Assembly: GCA_045660325.1 (NCBI GenBank)
Contig: JAZRDO010000023.1
Coordinates: forward strand, 1-64,000
DNA from: SVTX01 sp045660325
Lineage (GTDB): Bacteria; Bacillota; Clostridia; Oscillospirales; CAG-272
Length of the DNA: 64,000 bases
Direction of reading: 5' to 3'
The translations under genes and the position numbers were made by a program. Shown here one piece after another: positions 33,538 to 43,286 of this stretch. The notes under the pieces are model-generated. The model had not been told where the DNA came from, made no database searches, and saw nothing but the letters and a program-made list of their open reading frames with translations. How positions within the stretch are numbered: position 1 is the first letter of the stretch; each line of letters opens with the position of its first letter.

Positions 33538-35769
33538 TTATGACGAGAAGCCTCTGACAACGTCAAGAACGCCGTCAAGAGTACGAAGTCTGGACACGAT
33601 AGAATAATAGTGGTCGATATTCTTACAGCTTACCTTAAGGTCAATAATGTAATCACCGTTTGCCTTCTTTCTGGAGTTTACCTGAAGGATCATAACCTTC
33701 ATATCCGCAAGCGCCACGGCAATATTAGCAAGCATACCGATCTTATCCTCGGTAAATACCTGAAGGAGCGCCTCGTAAACGTTCTTCGATACACCCGTGT
33801 CCTCGGGAGTTTCCCAATGCGCCTCTATCCAACGGTCGCGGCTCTCGGGATTCGCCGCTCCCGAAATAGCATTCGGGCAGTCCTTCTTATGAATAGAAAT
33901 ACCGTATCCCTTCGTGATAAAGCCGATAACCTCGTCGCCCGGCAAAGGATTACAGCACTTTGCAAATTTAACCGCGCAGCCACTCTCACCGTCAACGATA
34001 ATACCGCTGTTTGACTTGAAGTTCTTGGGCTTCGCCTTTGTAACCATAGCTTCCTCAATGGTTTCAATAGGCATAGGCTCGGGAATGACTCTCTTTGTCG
34101 CCTCTTCCTTGAGCTTATTGGTAACCTTCTGAATAGAGACACCGCCAAAGCCAAGCGCGTTATAGAGATCGTCCGCAGATGCAAATCCGATTCTCTCGCC
34201 TATAAGCGTCGCTATCTCCTGCTTCTCGGTATCACTGAGCTTGGGAATAAGCTTCTTTATCTCGCCGTCAAACATATTCTTGCCGACGATAATATTCTCA
34301 GCGCGAGTCTCCTTCTTGAACCACTGACGGATCTTGTTTCTCGCTTCACTGGTCTTAACAATATTAAGCCAATCTCGGCTTGGACCCTTGACACTCGACG
34401 AGGTAAGGATCTCTACGATCTCGCCGTTCTCCACTACTCTGTCGATAGGAACGATAGATCCGTTGATCTTCGCGCCCATCATCCTGTTACCTACCGCCGA
34501 GTGAATGGCGTAAGCAAAGTCTATAACCGTCGAGCCCTGCGCGAGCGCAATAACGTCGCCCTTCGGCGTGAACACGAACACCTCGTCGTGGAAAATGTCC
34601 GTCTTGAACGCGTGGAAGAATTCCGCGCTGTCCTTTACGTCGTCCTCCGCCTCAATAAGCTTTCTGATCCACTCAAGCTTCTTGTCCATATCCTCCTTAG
34701 AGGATGCGCCCGACTTGTACTTCCAATGCGCCGCAATACCGTATTCAGCCATGTGGTGCATTTCCCAGGTTCTTATCTGTACCTCAAAGGGGATACCGTC
34801 GCGACCGATAACCGTCGTATGAAGCGAGCGGTACATATTGGGCTTAGGCGTGGAAATATAGTCCTTGAATCGACCTGGGATGGAATTGAACATCTCGTGA
34901 ATCATACCAAGCACGGTGTAACATTCAAGCTCCGTGTCAACGATAATACGAAGCGCATAGAAGTCGTAAATCTCGTCGAAAGACTTATTCTGCTTGAACA
35001 TCTTCTTATAGATACTGTAAACCGTCTTGATTCGTCCCTCAAGCGTGTATTTCATTCCGCTGGCGTCAAGCGATTCGGAAATAGTATTTCTTACGTTTTC
35101 AATAAAATTCAGGCTCTTACCGTACTTAAGCTCGATGTCCTCCTTGACCTGCGCGTAGCCAATAGGGTCAAGATAGGAAATACCTATATTTTCAAGCTCC
35201 TGCTTGATCTTCTGCATACCGAGTCGGTGAGCCAAGGGGGCGTAAACCTCCATCGTTTCAAGCGCAGTAAGACGGCGCTTATCCTCTCGCTTCGCGCCAA
35301 GAGTTCGCATATTGTGAAGACGGTCGCAGAGCTTAATGAAGATAACTCTTACGTCACGAGACATAGCGAGAAGCATCTTGCGTAAGCTCTCGATCTGACG
35401 CTCCTCCTTATCCTCAACCTGAAGAGAAACGAGCTTTGTCAAGCCGTCAACGAGAAGCGCTACCTCCTCGCCGAACTGCTTTTTGATTTCATTTAAGTCC
35501 GTCTTATCCGAGCAGTCCTCCACCGTGTCGTGAAGAAGTGCCGCGCATATAGAATCCGTGTCAAGCTCAAGGCCCGCTACGATCTCCGCAACTGCCACAG
35601 GATGGGAAATATACATTTCTCCGCTTGCGCGGTACTGTCCCTCATGAAGCGTATACGCGTAATCATAGGCGCGTCTTATCTTATCAATATCATATTTTTT
35701 GCCCGTAAATCTAAGTAGATCGCAAAGGCGTTCTATATCAGTATGCGGCACGTTAGCACCATTCTCCAT
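33538..35769 (-). CDS. relA: Bifunctional (p)ppGpp synthetase/hydrolase (RelA/SpoT)
   Basis: A 743-residue long RSH enzyme. An HD hydrolase domain (LLHDTVEDC near residue 80 with YISHPVAVAEI upstream), a synthetase domain (TVYSIYKKMFKQ, YRSLHTTVIG), a TGS domain (FVFTPKGDVIALAQGSTVIDFAYAIHSAVG), a helical/zinc-finger region (AVKFAKCCNPLPGDEVIGF) and a C-terminal ACT domain are all in the usual order. The intact HDTVED points to an active hydrolase, so the enzyme should both make and degrade the alarmone. It heads the relA-dtd-hemZ group and follows recJ by 64 bases. Confidence 0.95.
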   Translation of the reverse strand: MENGANVPHTDIERLCDLLRFTGKKYDIDKIRRAYDYAYTLHEGQYRASGEMYISHPVAVAEIVAGLELDTDSICAALLHDTVEDCSDKTDLNEIKKQFGEEVALLVDGLTKLVSLQVEDKEERQIESLRKMLLAMSRDVRVIFIKLCDRLHNMRTLGAKREDKRRLTALETMEVYAPLAHRLGMQKIKQELENIGISYLDPIGYAQVKEDIELKYGKSLNFIENVRNTISESLDASGMKYTLEGRIKTVYSIYKKMFKQNKSFDEIYDFYALRIIVDTELECYTVLGMIHEMFNSIPGRFKDYISTPKPNMYRSLHTTVIGRDGIPFEVQIRTWEMHHMAEYGIAAHWKYKSGASSKEDMDKKLEWIRKLIEAEDDVKDSAEFFHAFKTDIFHDEVFVFTPKGDVIALAQGSTVIDFAYAIHSAVGNRMMGAKINGSIVPIDRVVENGEIVEILTSSSVKGPSRDWLNIVKTSEARNKIRQWFKKETRAENIIVGKNMFDGEIKKLIPKLSDTEKQEIATLIGERIGFASADDLYNALGFGGVSIQKVTNKLKEEATKRVIPEPMPIETIEEAMVTKAKPKNFKSNSGIIVDGESGCAVKFAKCCNPLPGDEVIGFITKGYGISIHKKDCPNAISGAANPESRDRWIEAHWETPEDTGVSKNVYEALLQVFTEDKIGMLANIAVALADMKVMILQVNSRKKANGDYIIDLKVSCKNIDHYYSIVSRLRTLDGVLDVVRGFSS

Positions 35770-35833
35770 ACCTTACTCCAATCCGCCGAAAGCTCGGCAT
35801 CAATCAAAAAATCGTATGTTTAATTCTTGTTTA

Positions 35834-38011
35834 TCAAGCGAGCGCGCAATATGTTTTTGAGCACTCAAGTCTTGTCTTTTTCGCGTCCGCGTAAAGCTCG
35901 ACCGCCTCGCCGCAATCGTATTTTACGATACCGCAAACACTAATCTCGCAAAGAATATCAATAACGAGACGCAGCTTTATATAGCTTATTCTCTTTGAGC
36001 CCTCGCTGTTTATAATTCTGAAAAGATCACGGTAGCAGATGCCCGCCCCTACGTTTTCCTTTAAAAATCTGTACACGGAAGCCACGTCCGCACGTGTAAT
36101 TTCCTCGCCGTCGGGAAGACGAATACTGCCCGATGCGATCATTTCCCCGTACTGCTCGGCATAGCCGACAAGCTCACCCTCATAACTCTCGGAGAGTCTT
36201 ATCTCGGAGATAACGAGCTGAAGATTCTTCTCTCCGCGGAATTCATTTATGTTAAGCTTGCAAATTATATCCACACGATCGTTACGGCAGAACTTGAAAT
36301 CAAAGCCGCCAACGCCGAAAAGAACTGCCTGAATGCTTCTTACACCGTCGGAAAGAATAAGCTTGGTATGCTTTCCTCCGCCGATAGTAAACACGCTCTG
36401 CACGAAAAGATCGCTCATCATAAACTGGGGCGTAGGATTCGCAACTCCGAAGGGCTCCATTTTTGACAGCTCGTTTGCCACCGATATATCCGCATCCGCA
36501 AGATCAAGCATACAATCCGCGTACGTTTTTTCAATGAAATCCCCGTCTCCGAGGCTCTCGCGCGCAAACTGATTTATCTTCGTCTTAAACTCGTCGATAC
36601 GGTCGCGACGTACGGAAAGTCCTGCCGCAAGCTCGTGTCCGCCATACTTTTCAAGACAGTCCTCACAGGATTTGAGCGCTTCACAAAGGTTTATTCCCTT
36701 AATACTTCTGCCCGATCCCTTACCGAGATCGTCGGGGCTCTGCTCATCACCCATAGAGCCGTCAAAGGAAATCAATATCGCGGGCAAGCCGTATCTTTCG
36801 GTAACGCGGGATGCCACGATACCTATAATACCGGGGTGCCAATGATCTCCCGCTATTACGATAATTTTATCATTCTTAAAGTCGTGTGTTCGGTCAACTA
36901 TCTCGTAAGCAGACTCCGCGATTTTGTTCTCCTCGGTCTGACGGAGAATGTTTATCTCACAAAGCTCGACCGCCTTTTCGTACGCTACGCCATAGCTTTC
37001 CGAAAGAAGAAGCTCCACCGCCTTCGTCGCGCTGCTGATTCTTCCCGCCGCGTTGATCCTCGGAGCAATACCGAAGCCGATATAGCCCGCGTCTATCTTT
37101 CTTCTCTTTTGTACCGAAGAGCTCTTCGCAATCACAGGCTTCGCGTTGCTTACGTTTGTTGATGCCTCCATAAGAGCCGCAAGACCGATTCGGGGCTCAT
37201 CGGACATTCTCTTGAGTCCCATACCTACAATAGCGCGGTTTTCATCGCAAAGCGGCATAACGTCCGCAACCGTACCGAGCGCCGCAAGGTCGGAATAGGT
37301 ATCGCATATTCTCTGCAAAACCACCTTCTCATCGGTATACAGGCTTCTGCTCAACTCCATAGCGCACACAAGCTTGAACACCACGCCAACGCCCGCAAGC
37401 TCGGGGAATGGATAGTCGCAATCGGGTCTGTGGGGATTTACCACAGCGCACACGTCGGGCAAAACCGAAAGACATTCGTGATGGTCTGTAACCACGGTCT
37501 CAATACCGAGACTCTTTGCATATTCAGTTTCCTCAGCCGCGGTAATACCCGTATCAACCGTAATAATAAGCTGTGTTCCGCTCGCCTTGAGGTTGTCGAT
37601 AGCGCCTGCGGAAAGGCCGTAGCCCTCTCCCTCTCTTGAGGGGATGTAATAGTCAACGATAGCGCCTATGCTCTTTAAGTAGAGGTATAAAAGTGTAACC
37701 GAGGTTACGCCGTCAACGTCATAGTCGCCGTAAATAGTGATCTTCTCACCAATATCAAGCGCGTGGGAAATCCTGTCCACCGCCTTGTCCATATCCTTTA
37801 AGAGGAATGGAGAACGAAGCTTCTCAACTCCCGTGGAGAGGAAGTTCTTTGCATCCTTAGCATCTCTGCAGCCGCGATTGTACAGAATCTTTGCGCAGGT
37901 AAGCGAAAGTCCGATAGATACAGATATCTCCTCTATCGCGCGTCTCGCCTCGGCGCTTGCGTCATCGTACAACACACTCCAGAGCTTGCTCCTTGTTGTG
38001 CCGTTATTCAT
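35834..38011 (-). CDS. recJ: Single-stranded-DNA-specific exonuclease RecJ
   Basis: A 725-residue DHH-family 5'-3' exonuclease used in recombination and mismatch repair. The catalytic blocks are YGDYDVDGVTSV (motif I), VDTGI and VVTDHHE (motifs II and III, the DHH), NPHRPDCDYPFPELAGVG and the DHHA1 motif KYGGHELAAGLS. After the usual core there is a 150-residue C-terminal extension with an OB-fold-like part. Lies between relA and the flavoprotein gene in the leftward block. Confidence 0.95.
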   Translation of the reverse strand: MNNGTTRSKLWSVLYDDASAEARRAIEEISVSIGLSLTCAKILYNRGCRDAKDAKNFLSTGVEKLRSPFLLKDMDKAVDRISHALDIGEKITIYGDYDVDGVTSVTLLYLYLKSIGAIVDYYIPSREGEGYGLSAGAIDNLKASGTQLIITVDTGITAAEETEYAKSLGIETVVTDHHECLSVLPDVCAVVNPHRPDCDYPFPELAGVGVVFKLVCAMELSRSLYTDEKVVLQRICDTYSDLAALGTVADVMPLCDENRAIVGMGLKRMSDEPRIGLAALMEASTNVSNAKPVIAKSSSVQKRRKIDAGYIGFGIAPRINAAGRISSATKAVELLLSESYGVAYEKAVELCEINILRQTEENKIAESAYEIVDRTHDFKNDKIIVIAGDHWHPGIIGIVASRVTERYGLPAILISFDGSMGDEQSPDDLGKGSGRSIKGINLCEALKSCEDCLEKYGGHELAAGLSVRRDRIDEFKTKINQFARESLGDGDFIEKTYADCMLDLADADISVANELSKMEPFGVANPTPQFMMSDLFVQSVFTIGGGKHTKLILSDGVRSIQAVLFGVGGFDFKFCRNDRVDIICKLNINEFRGEKNLQLVISEIRLSESYEGELVGYAEQYGEMIASGSIRLPDGEEITRADVASVYRFLKENVGAGICYRDLFRIINSEGSKRISYIKLRLVIDILCEISVCGIVKYDCGEAVELYADAKKTRLECSKTYCALA

Positions 38012-38108
38012 TTTTTCACCGTGTTTTTATGATAATACGGCAGATTGGTCCATTACCGCATTACCCGTCAAAACATTTATCCTTATTTTAATTTTCTTCA
38101 AATTCGGG

Positions 38109-38143
38109 GAGCGAAATCAAGTAAAATACACTTGATTTCGCTC
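38109..38143. other. Long perfect hairpin between the flavoprotein and recJ genes
   Basis: A 14-bp perfect stem (GAGCGAAATCAAGT with its complement) and a seven-base loop starting five bases past the flavoprotein stop codon. Neither side carries a proper T tract, so it may be a 3'-end stabiliser or a weak terminator. Confidence 0.5.
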
Positions 38144-38147
38144 ATCT

Positions 38148-39749
38148 TTATTCGCGAAGGATAGCAAGAGCTACCTTCACTCCATCAACTGCGGCGCTCG
38201 TAATACCGCCGGCATAACCGGCTCCCTCGCCGCAAGGGTAAATATTTCTTTTGCCAATGGCTTGCATATCCTCGCCTCGCAGGATTCTTACGGGAGAGGA
38301 CGTTCTCGTCTCAGCTCCGAGCAGGATCGCATCATCCGCTCCAAAGCCGCGTATTTTTCTGTCAAATGCCGAAATACCGAATCTCAATCTCTCGCAAACG
38401 TAATCGGGAAGCACCCCGTCCATTTCGGCAAGTATGTATTTATTTCCTCCCATATACGTGGGAGTAACTCTTGTGGGGGCTGTGCCCCTCTTATTTTTAA
38501 GAAAGTCGCCAACCGTCTGAAGCGGACAGGAATAGTCTTTGCCTCCCGCTACGAATGCGGCTCTCTCTATTTTTCTTTGAAATTCAATGCCGCCAAGCGC
38601 CGCCGAGCCCTCGTACGGCTCAACGTCTGACAGCTTTATGGATACCGCGATCGCGGAATTGGAATTTCTGCCGTCTCTCGCGTAATGGCTCATACCGTTT
38701 ACGACAACGCCGCCCTCCTCGGACGCCGCCGCCATAACCTCTCCACCCGGACACATACAAAACGTATATACTCCGCGGTCACCCGTAGTGTCGGAGAGCG
38801 CGTATTCCGCCGCACCGAGATTTTTATTGCCCGCGTGCTCGCCGAAAAGACCGTATTCAATATCTTCTCTTAAATGCTCGATTCTCACGCCCACCGAAAA
38901 GGGCTTGGGAACGACCGCAAAATTATCCTGAACAAGCGTATAATAAGTGTCTCTCGCACTGTGGCCAAGCGCTAAAACACAGGACGAGCAGAGAAAATCT
39001 CCCTTTGTTGTGTGCGCCACTATTCCATCCGCGGTCTCGTCAACCGAGAGAAGCTTGCATCTGTAAATAACCCTGCCGCCCAGGCTCTCAATCCTGTCAA
39101 GGAGCTTCTGAACCACGATACGAAGCTTGTCCGTACCGATATGCGGCTTTGCCTTCGTCATTATCTCGTCGGGCGCGCCGAAGGAATGAAGACGCTCGAG
39201 CACGTAGTCGACGAGAGGATCGTTTATTCTCGTCAGCAGCTTACCGTCGGAAAACGTACCCGCACCGCCCGCGCCGAACTGAATATTGGACTCGGTATCA
39301 AGAATACCCGTAGAATAGAATTTTTCAACCGCCGCAACTCGATCCGTAACACTGTCGCCTCGGTCGATGATTATAGGGCGAAAGCCATTCTCCGCCAAAA
39401 GCAGAGCCGAAAAGAGTCCCGCAGGACCCATACCCACCACGAGTGGCGGATGCTCGGGAGCTTTCCTGATCTTGCCGATGTTGAGCTTTTCGGCATCGAC
39501 CTCGCGGAGCTTTAAGGCATCCCCCTTCACTCTTATGGGCTTATCATTTTTGGGAGTCAAGGTAAACGAGCAGACAAACTTTATACTATCTCGCTTTCTC
39601 GCATCAATAGATTTCTTGTAAAGACTAAGATCGTACGACGAGCTGTCCATACCTGCCGCGCGAAGCTTTTTTCTCGCAATATCAAGGATCTCGTTTTCAT
39701 TCAGATCTATGTCCGCCTTGACTCCGTCAAGTATATATTTTTTTGTCAT
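38148..39749 (-). CDS. FAD-dependent dehydrogenase, COG2509 type
   Basis: A 533-residue flavoprotein with an N-terminal regulatory-looking domain of 90 residues, then a dinucleotide-binding motif VVGMGPAGLFSALLLAENG and the family block ESNIQFGAGGAGTFSDGKLLTRI. The C-terminus has a second FAD motif (YPCGEGAGYAGGITSAAVDG). It belongs to the uncharacterised FAD dehydrogenases; the reaction is unknown. The frame is also open from a TTG three codons earlier that sits next to the cdaR stop; the ATG is preferred although neither has a clear ribosome site. Probably translated by coupling to cdaR. Confidence 0.82.
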   Translation of the reverse strand: MTKKYILDGVKADIDLNENEILDIARKKLRAAGMDSSSYDLSLYKKSIDARKRDSIKFVCSFTLTPKNDKPIRVKGDALKLREVDAEKLNIGKIRKAPEHPPLVVGMGPAGLFSALLLAENGFRPIIIDRGDSVTDRVAAVEKFYSTGILDTESNIQFGAGGAGTFSDGKLLTRINDPLVDYVLERLHSFGAPDEIMTKAKPHIGTDKLRIVVQKLLDRIESLGGRVIYRCKLLSVDETADGIVAHTTKGDFLCSSCVLALGHSARDTYYTLVQDNFAVVPKPFSVGVRIEHLREDIEYGLFGEHAGNKNLGAAEYALSDTTGDRGVYTFCMCPGGEVMAAASEEGGVVVNGMSHYARDGRNSNSAIAVSIKLSDVEPYEGSAALGGIEFQRKIERAAFVAGGKDYSCPLQTVGDFLKNKRGTAPTRVTPTYMGGNKYILAEMDGVLPDYVCERLRFGISAFDRKIRGFGADDAILLGAETRTSSPVRILRGEDMQAIGKRNIYPCGEGAGYAGGITSAAVDGVKVALAILRE

Positions 39750-39754
39750 CTGAA

Positions 39755-40807
39755 TCAACTGTTTTTCGTTATTGTGATAGTGATCATAATCGACGATGCG
39801 CCACCCTCAAGAGCATCTCTGTCAAGCTTTAAGCCCGCAAGCAAATCACTGTCGGAAATTATTTTTACTACTGTTCCGCTATTCAGCTCATCCTCGGTAA
39901 GAACAAGAGGGATCTTGAAGCTCTTAACCGCATCCGTTTGTATGAACGTCGGATCTCCGATAACCGAAATGGAGGCGTGATCCACCGTCACGGTGTACTT
40001 GCTTGCATCAACGGGTGCGCCGCCCGAGAGCACGGACACGCCTACGTGAGTCTTGGCATAGATAGGCACCTCGACTCTTATATCACTCGTTGAGTATGTA
40101 ATAACGGTGTCGTCATAGGGCATATATTCTCCGTTAACATCACAGAAATCAAGCTTGAAGCCCGTATACGTTGTGCTTGTATGGAAGGGATTGCTGTCGG
40201 AAATGCGGAACTGAGCCTTGTCAATCGAGTTAACGATCGCGCGAGGACCCGTAATTCTTACCTTATCGGCAGACTTTGTTATGTTGCCGAGAATATAGGG
40301 CGTCGTGATACCGGCGTTTACCACCTCAAGCGGCACCTCGTCGGAAAATACCTCGTCAGAATAGATCGTTACGTTCTGGGGCTGAATGCTCTCAACGGAA
40401 AGCTTTACGGAAGAATCTCCGGGAAGAACCGTTTTAACGTCGATCGTGTGCTTGCCCGAGCCCGAAATATTACTTACGTCAACCGTAACCTTGTAATCGG
40501 ACGCGCTGAACTTCTTTATATCTCTGTTAGTTCCCTTGACAACGATAGTGATCTCCTGCGTGTCAAGACCGTAAACCATCTGTCCCGTCTCCGCCTTAAG
40601 AGTTTCCTCGCCGACAACGTCGAGCGCAACCTTGATCTCGGTCGTAACGTCGTCGTCGTTGATATTAACGAAATAGATCCACATAAAGAACGCGAAAACA
40701 AGACAAATAATTCTTGCGATAATGTCAAGCTTTCTCTTTTTTGAGGAAGCTACGATGATGCCGTCGCCGTTGGCATCAGAGTCATATATGAAATTATGTT
40801 GTTTCAT
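39755..40807 (-). CDS. cdaR: CdaR-like YbbR-domain membrane protein
   Basis: A 350-residue protein with one membrane helix (about residues 29-49, IIARIICLVFAFFMWIYFVN) and an extracellular portion made of several YbbR repeats, each with the beta-rich VKV..I..S pattern. CdaR proteins bind CdaA and tune its cyclic-di-AMP synthesis. It follows cdaA by 18 bases. glmM, the third gene of this cluster in many Firmicutes, is absent; a flavoprotein gene takes its place. Confidence 0.88.
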   Translation of the reverse strand: MKQHNFIYDSDANGDGIIVASSKKRKLDIIARIICLVFAFFMWIYFVNINDDDVTTEIKVALDVVGEETLKAETGQMVYGLDTQEITIVVKGTNRDIKKFSASDYKVTVDVSNISGSGKHTIDVKTVLPGDSSVKLSVESIQPQNVTIYSDEVFSDEVPLEVVNAGITTPYILGNITKSADKVRITGPRAIVNSIDKAQFRISDSNPFHTSTTYTGFKLDFCDVNGEYMPYDDTVITYSTSDIRVEVPIYAKTHVGVSVLSGGAPVDASKYTVTVDHASISVIGDPTFIQTDAVKSFKIPLVLTEDELNSGTVVKIISDSDLLAGLKLDRDALEGGASSIMITITITKNS

Positions 40808-40825
40808 TTATCTTCCCTCCGTGCC

Positions 40826-41779
40826 TTATTCTTCCTCGGCTTCATCAACACCGCGAAGCTCGTCGTTTATAATGAGTGTTTCGTCCTTAATGGTCTTGGA
40901 TACCATATCCTGAACCGTCTTACCTGTCATAAGCTTAAAGAGGTCATCACGAAGATCCGTGGACTTGCGCTTGCCTCCCGCTCCGATATCGTTATAGTTG
41001 CGCTTCAATATCTTGTTGTTAGCAACCGAAATATTGCCCGTTTCCTCGGATACTACGACTACTATCGCATCACTAACCTCGCTTATCTTAAGCGCGGCTC
41101 TGTGTCTTGTGCCAAGTCCCTCAACGATATCGTCGTTCTCGGAAATAGTCTTGGACTTGCTGGATGCCGCAATAATACGTCCGTCACGAATAATGACCGC
41201 ACCGTCGTGAAGCGGAGACTTATTTACAAAGATATTGCAAAGGAGCTGACGGGACACTACCGCGTCAAGCTTTGTTCCCTCGCTCATCTGATTTCTGAGT
41301 CTGCCGAATCTCTCGATCACGATAAGCGCACCCTCGCCCTTCTGGGACAGCTCGAATGCCGCCGCGGATATTTCCTCTACAAGCTTGAGCGTCTGCTCAT
41401 CCTCAGCATTCGCGCGCTTTGCCTTTTTCTTGAAATAAATGGACGTAGATCCCACGTTTTCAAGAACGTCACGAAGCTCAGGCTGAAAAATTACGCATAT
41501 CGCCATAATGCCGACCGCGTAGAAATTCTTCAAAATAGAGCTTATCGCTATCATATTGAGAAGGTCGCTGACAACGTATACGAGAACCATAAGCACTACG
41601 CCGAGCGCCAATCTTGTAGCGCGTCGCTCACGGATAAACTTGTACACCGTATAAATAAGCACCGAAAGTATAAGTATATCAAGAATATCGATCAGCGTGA
41701 TATTTGAGATCGGGAACACAATATAATTCTTCAAAAACGCAACTATATTGCTCCAAAAATTTTGAAAATTAAGTGTCAT
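40826..41779 (-). CDS. cdaA: Diadenylate cyclase (c-di-AMP synthase) CdaA
   Basis: A 317-residue membrane-bound diadenylate cyclase. Three N-terminal helices (to about residue 90) are followed by the DAC domain with the catalytic motifs PLHDGAVI and GTRHRAALG-like (GLGTRHRAALKISE). It makes c-di-AMP, which controls potassium transport and osmotic balance, so the ktrB-ktrA system in this window is a plausible target. The start used lies after AAAGGTGG; the six-codon upstream extension is less likely. First gene of cdaA-cdaR. Confidence 0.93.
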   Translation of the reverse strand: MTLNFQNFWSNIVAFLKNYIVFPISNITLIDILDILILSVLIYTVYKFIRERRATRLALGVVLMVLVYVVSDLLNMIAISSILKNFYAVGIMAICVIFQPELRDVLENVGSTSIYFKKKAKRANAEDEQTLKLVEEISAAAFELSQKGEGALIVIERFGRLRNQMSEGTKLDAVVSRQLLCNIFVNKSPLHDGAVIIRDGRIIAASSKSKTISENDDIVEGLGTRHRAALKISEVSDAIVVVVSEETGNISVANNKILKRNYNDIGAGGKRKSTDLRDDLFKLMTGKTVQDMVSKTIKDETLIINDELRGVDEAEEE

Positions 41780-41817
41780 TATGTTACCACCTTTCAAGGT
41801 GTAATAGATTTTTAAAA

Positions 41818-43257
41818 TTATCTTCTGAGCATCTTATACTTGATGTCCCAAAGCTTTTGAGAAAGGTCAACGTAATAGTTGTGGGGATTTGTAAATCTCT
41901 TCACCTCATCCCACATACCCTCGATCTCGGCTTCCTTACGCGCGCGGATCTCCTCAAGGGTAGGAAGCTTATAGCAAAGCTCACCGTGGTCAAACACCTT
42001 CACGAGAAGCTCCTCGGCTACGAAGTTATCAAGAGTTTTTCTCTTCCACGTATGATCAGGATCGAATATTTCAATAGGCTTCGTATCGTCAATGATCTCA
42101 TCGTGAAGACAAATGAGGTCCGCCTCCGCCTTGCCCGTGTCTCTTCCGCGAAGTCTGTAAACCTTCTTGAAATGAGGAGTTGTGATCTTGCCTACGTTTT
42201 CGCTTATCTTGATCTTGGGTATAATGTTACCTTCTCCGTCCTCGATAGCGCAAAGCTTATAAACCGCGCCGAATACAGGATGGCTCTTTGAGGTAATAAG
42301 TCGCTCGCCTACGCCGAAGGCATCAACCTCAGCGCCCTGACGGATAAGCTCTCTGATTATATATTCATCAAGCGAGTTGGAAACTATGATCTTACACTTG
42401 GTCCAGCCCGCATCGTCAAGCATCCTTCTGACCTTCTTTGAAAGGTAGGTAATGTCGCCCGAGTCGATTCTGATACCGCAATTTTCAATTCCGCGAGGCT
42501 TTAATACCTCGTTGAAAACGCGGATCGCATTCGGAATACCCGACTCGATTACGTTGTATGTATCAACAAGAAGAGTTGCATTATTGGGATATATCTCACA
42601 GTACGTTTTGAACGCCTCGTATTCGGTGTCAAACATCTGTACCCACGCGTGAGCCATAGTGCCCGTTGCGGGAACTCCGAAAAGCTCGTCGGAGATAGCG
42701 CAGGCGGTAGAGTTACATCCGCCTATATACGCAGATCTCGCGCCGTACATTGCAGCGTCAGCGCCCTGTGCTCTGCGGGAACCGAATTCGGATACCGCGC
42801 GTCCCTTTGCGGCTCTTGTGATTCTCGCCGCCTTAGTTGCGATAAGCGACTCGTGATTTATGATCATAAGAATAAACGTCTCGATAAACTGCGCTTCAAT
42901 TGCAGGAGCGCGTACAGTAATAAGCGGCTCGCCTGGGAAAACAACCGTACCCTCGGGGATAGCCCACATATCTCCCGTAAACCTGAAGCCCTTGAGATAT
43001 TCAAGAAATTCCTCGGAGAAGAGATTCTTGCCTCTGAGATACTCGATATCCTCGTCGTCAAAGCAAAGATCCTGCACGTATTCGATTATATGCTCAAGAC
43101 CCGCCGCAATAGCGTATCCGCCGCCGTCGGGATTATTTCTGTAAAACACGTCGAAATAAACCGTACGGTCCTTTATTCCGCAAAGAAAATATCCGTTGCT
43201 CATCGTCAGCTCGTAAAAGTCTGTAAGCATTGTAAGATTTCTTTTAATGTCCTTCAT
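41818..43257 (-). CDS. pncB: Nicotinate phosphoribosyltransferase
   Basis: A 479-residue NAPRTase, of the size usual for Firmicutes, which makes nicotinate mononucleotide from nicotinate in NAD salvage. Sequence signs are LTMLTDFYELTMSNGYF at the N-terminus, FGSRRAQGADAAMYGARSAYIGG, GTMAHAWVQ with the catalytic His, LLVDTYNV, and IDSGDITYLSKKVR for the phosphoribosyl site. Thirty-nine bases separate it from cdaA. Confidence 0.95.
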   Translation of the reverse strand: MKDIKRNLTMLTDFYELTMSNGYFLCGIKDRTVYFDVFYRNNPDGGGYAIAAGLEHIIEYVQDLCFDDEDIEYLRGKNLFSEEFLEYLKGFRFTGDMWAIPEGTVVFPGEPLITVRAPAIEAQFIETFILMIINHESLIATKAARITRAAKGRAVSEFGSRRAQGADAAMYGARSAYIGGCNSTACAISDELFGVPATGTMAHAWVQMFDTEYEAFKTYCEIYPNNATLLVDTYNVIESGIPNAIRVFNEVLKPRGIENCGIRIDSGDITYLSKKVRRMLDDAGWTKCKIIVSNSLDEYIIRELIRQGAEVDAFGVGERLITSKSHPVFGAVYKLCAIEDGEGNIIPKIKISENVGKITTPHFKKVYRLRGRDTGKAEADLICLHDEIIDDTKPIEIFDPDHTWKRKTLDNFVAEELLVKVFDHGELCYKLPTLEEIRARKEAEIEGMWDEVKRFTNPHNYYVDLSQKLWDIKYKMLRR

Positions 43258-43286
43258 GATCCTTCTCCTGTTTAGTATTGCGTTTT

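Noticed and set aside
34501..35385. A 294-codon plus-strand frame opposite relA
   Set aside because: Antisense shadow of a full-length RelA with all domains intact.
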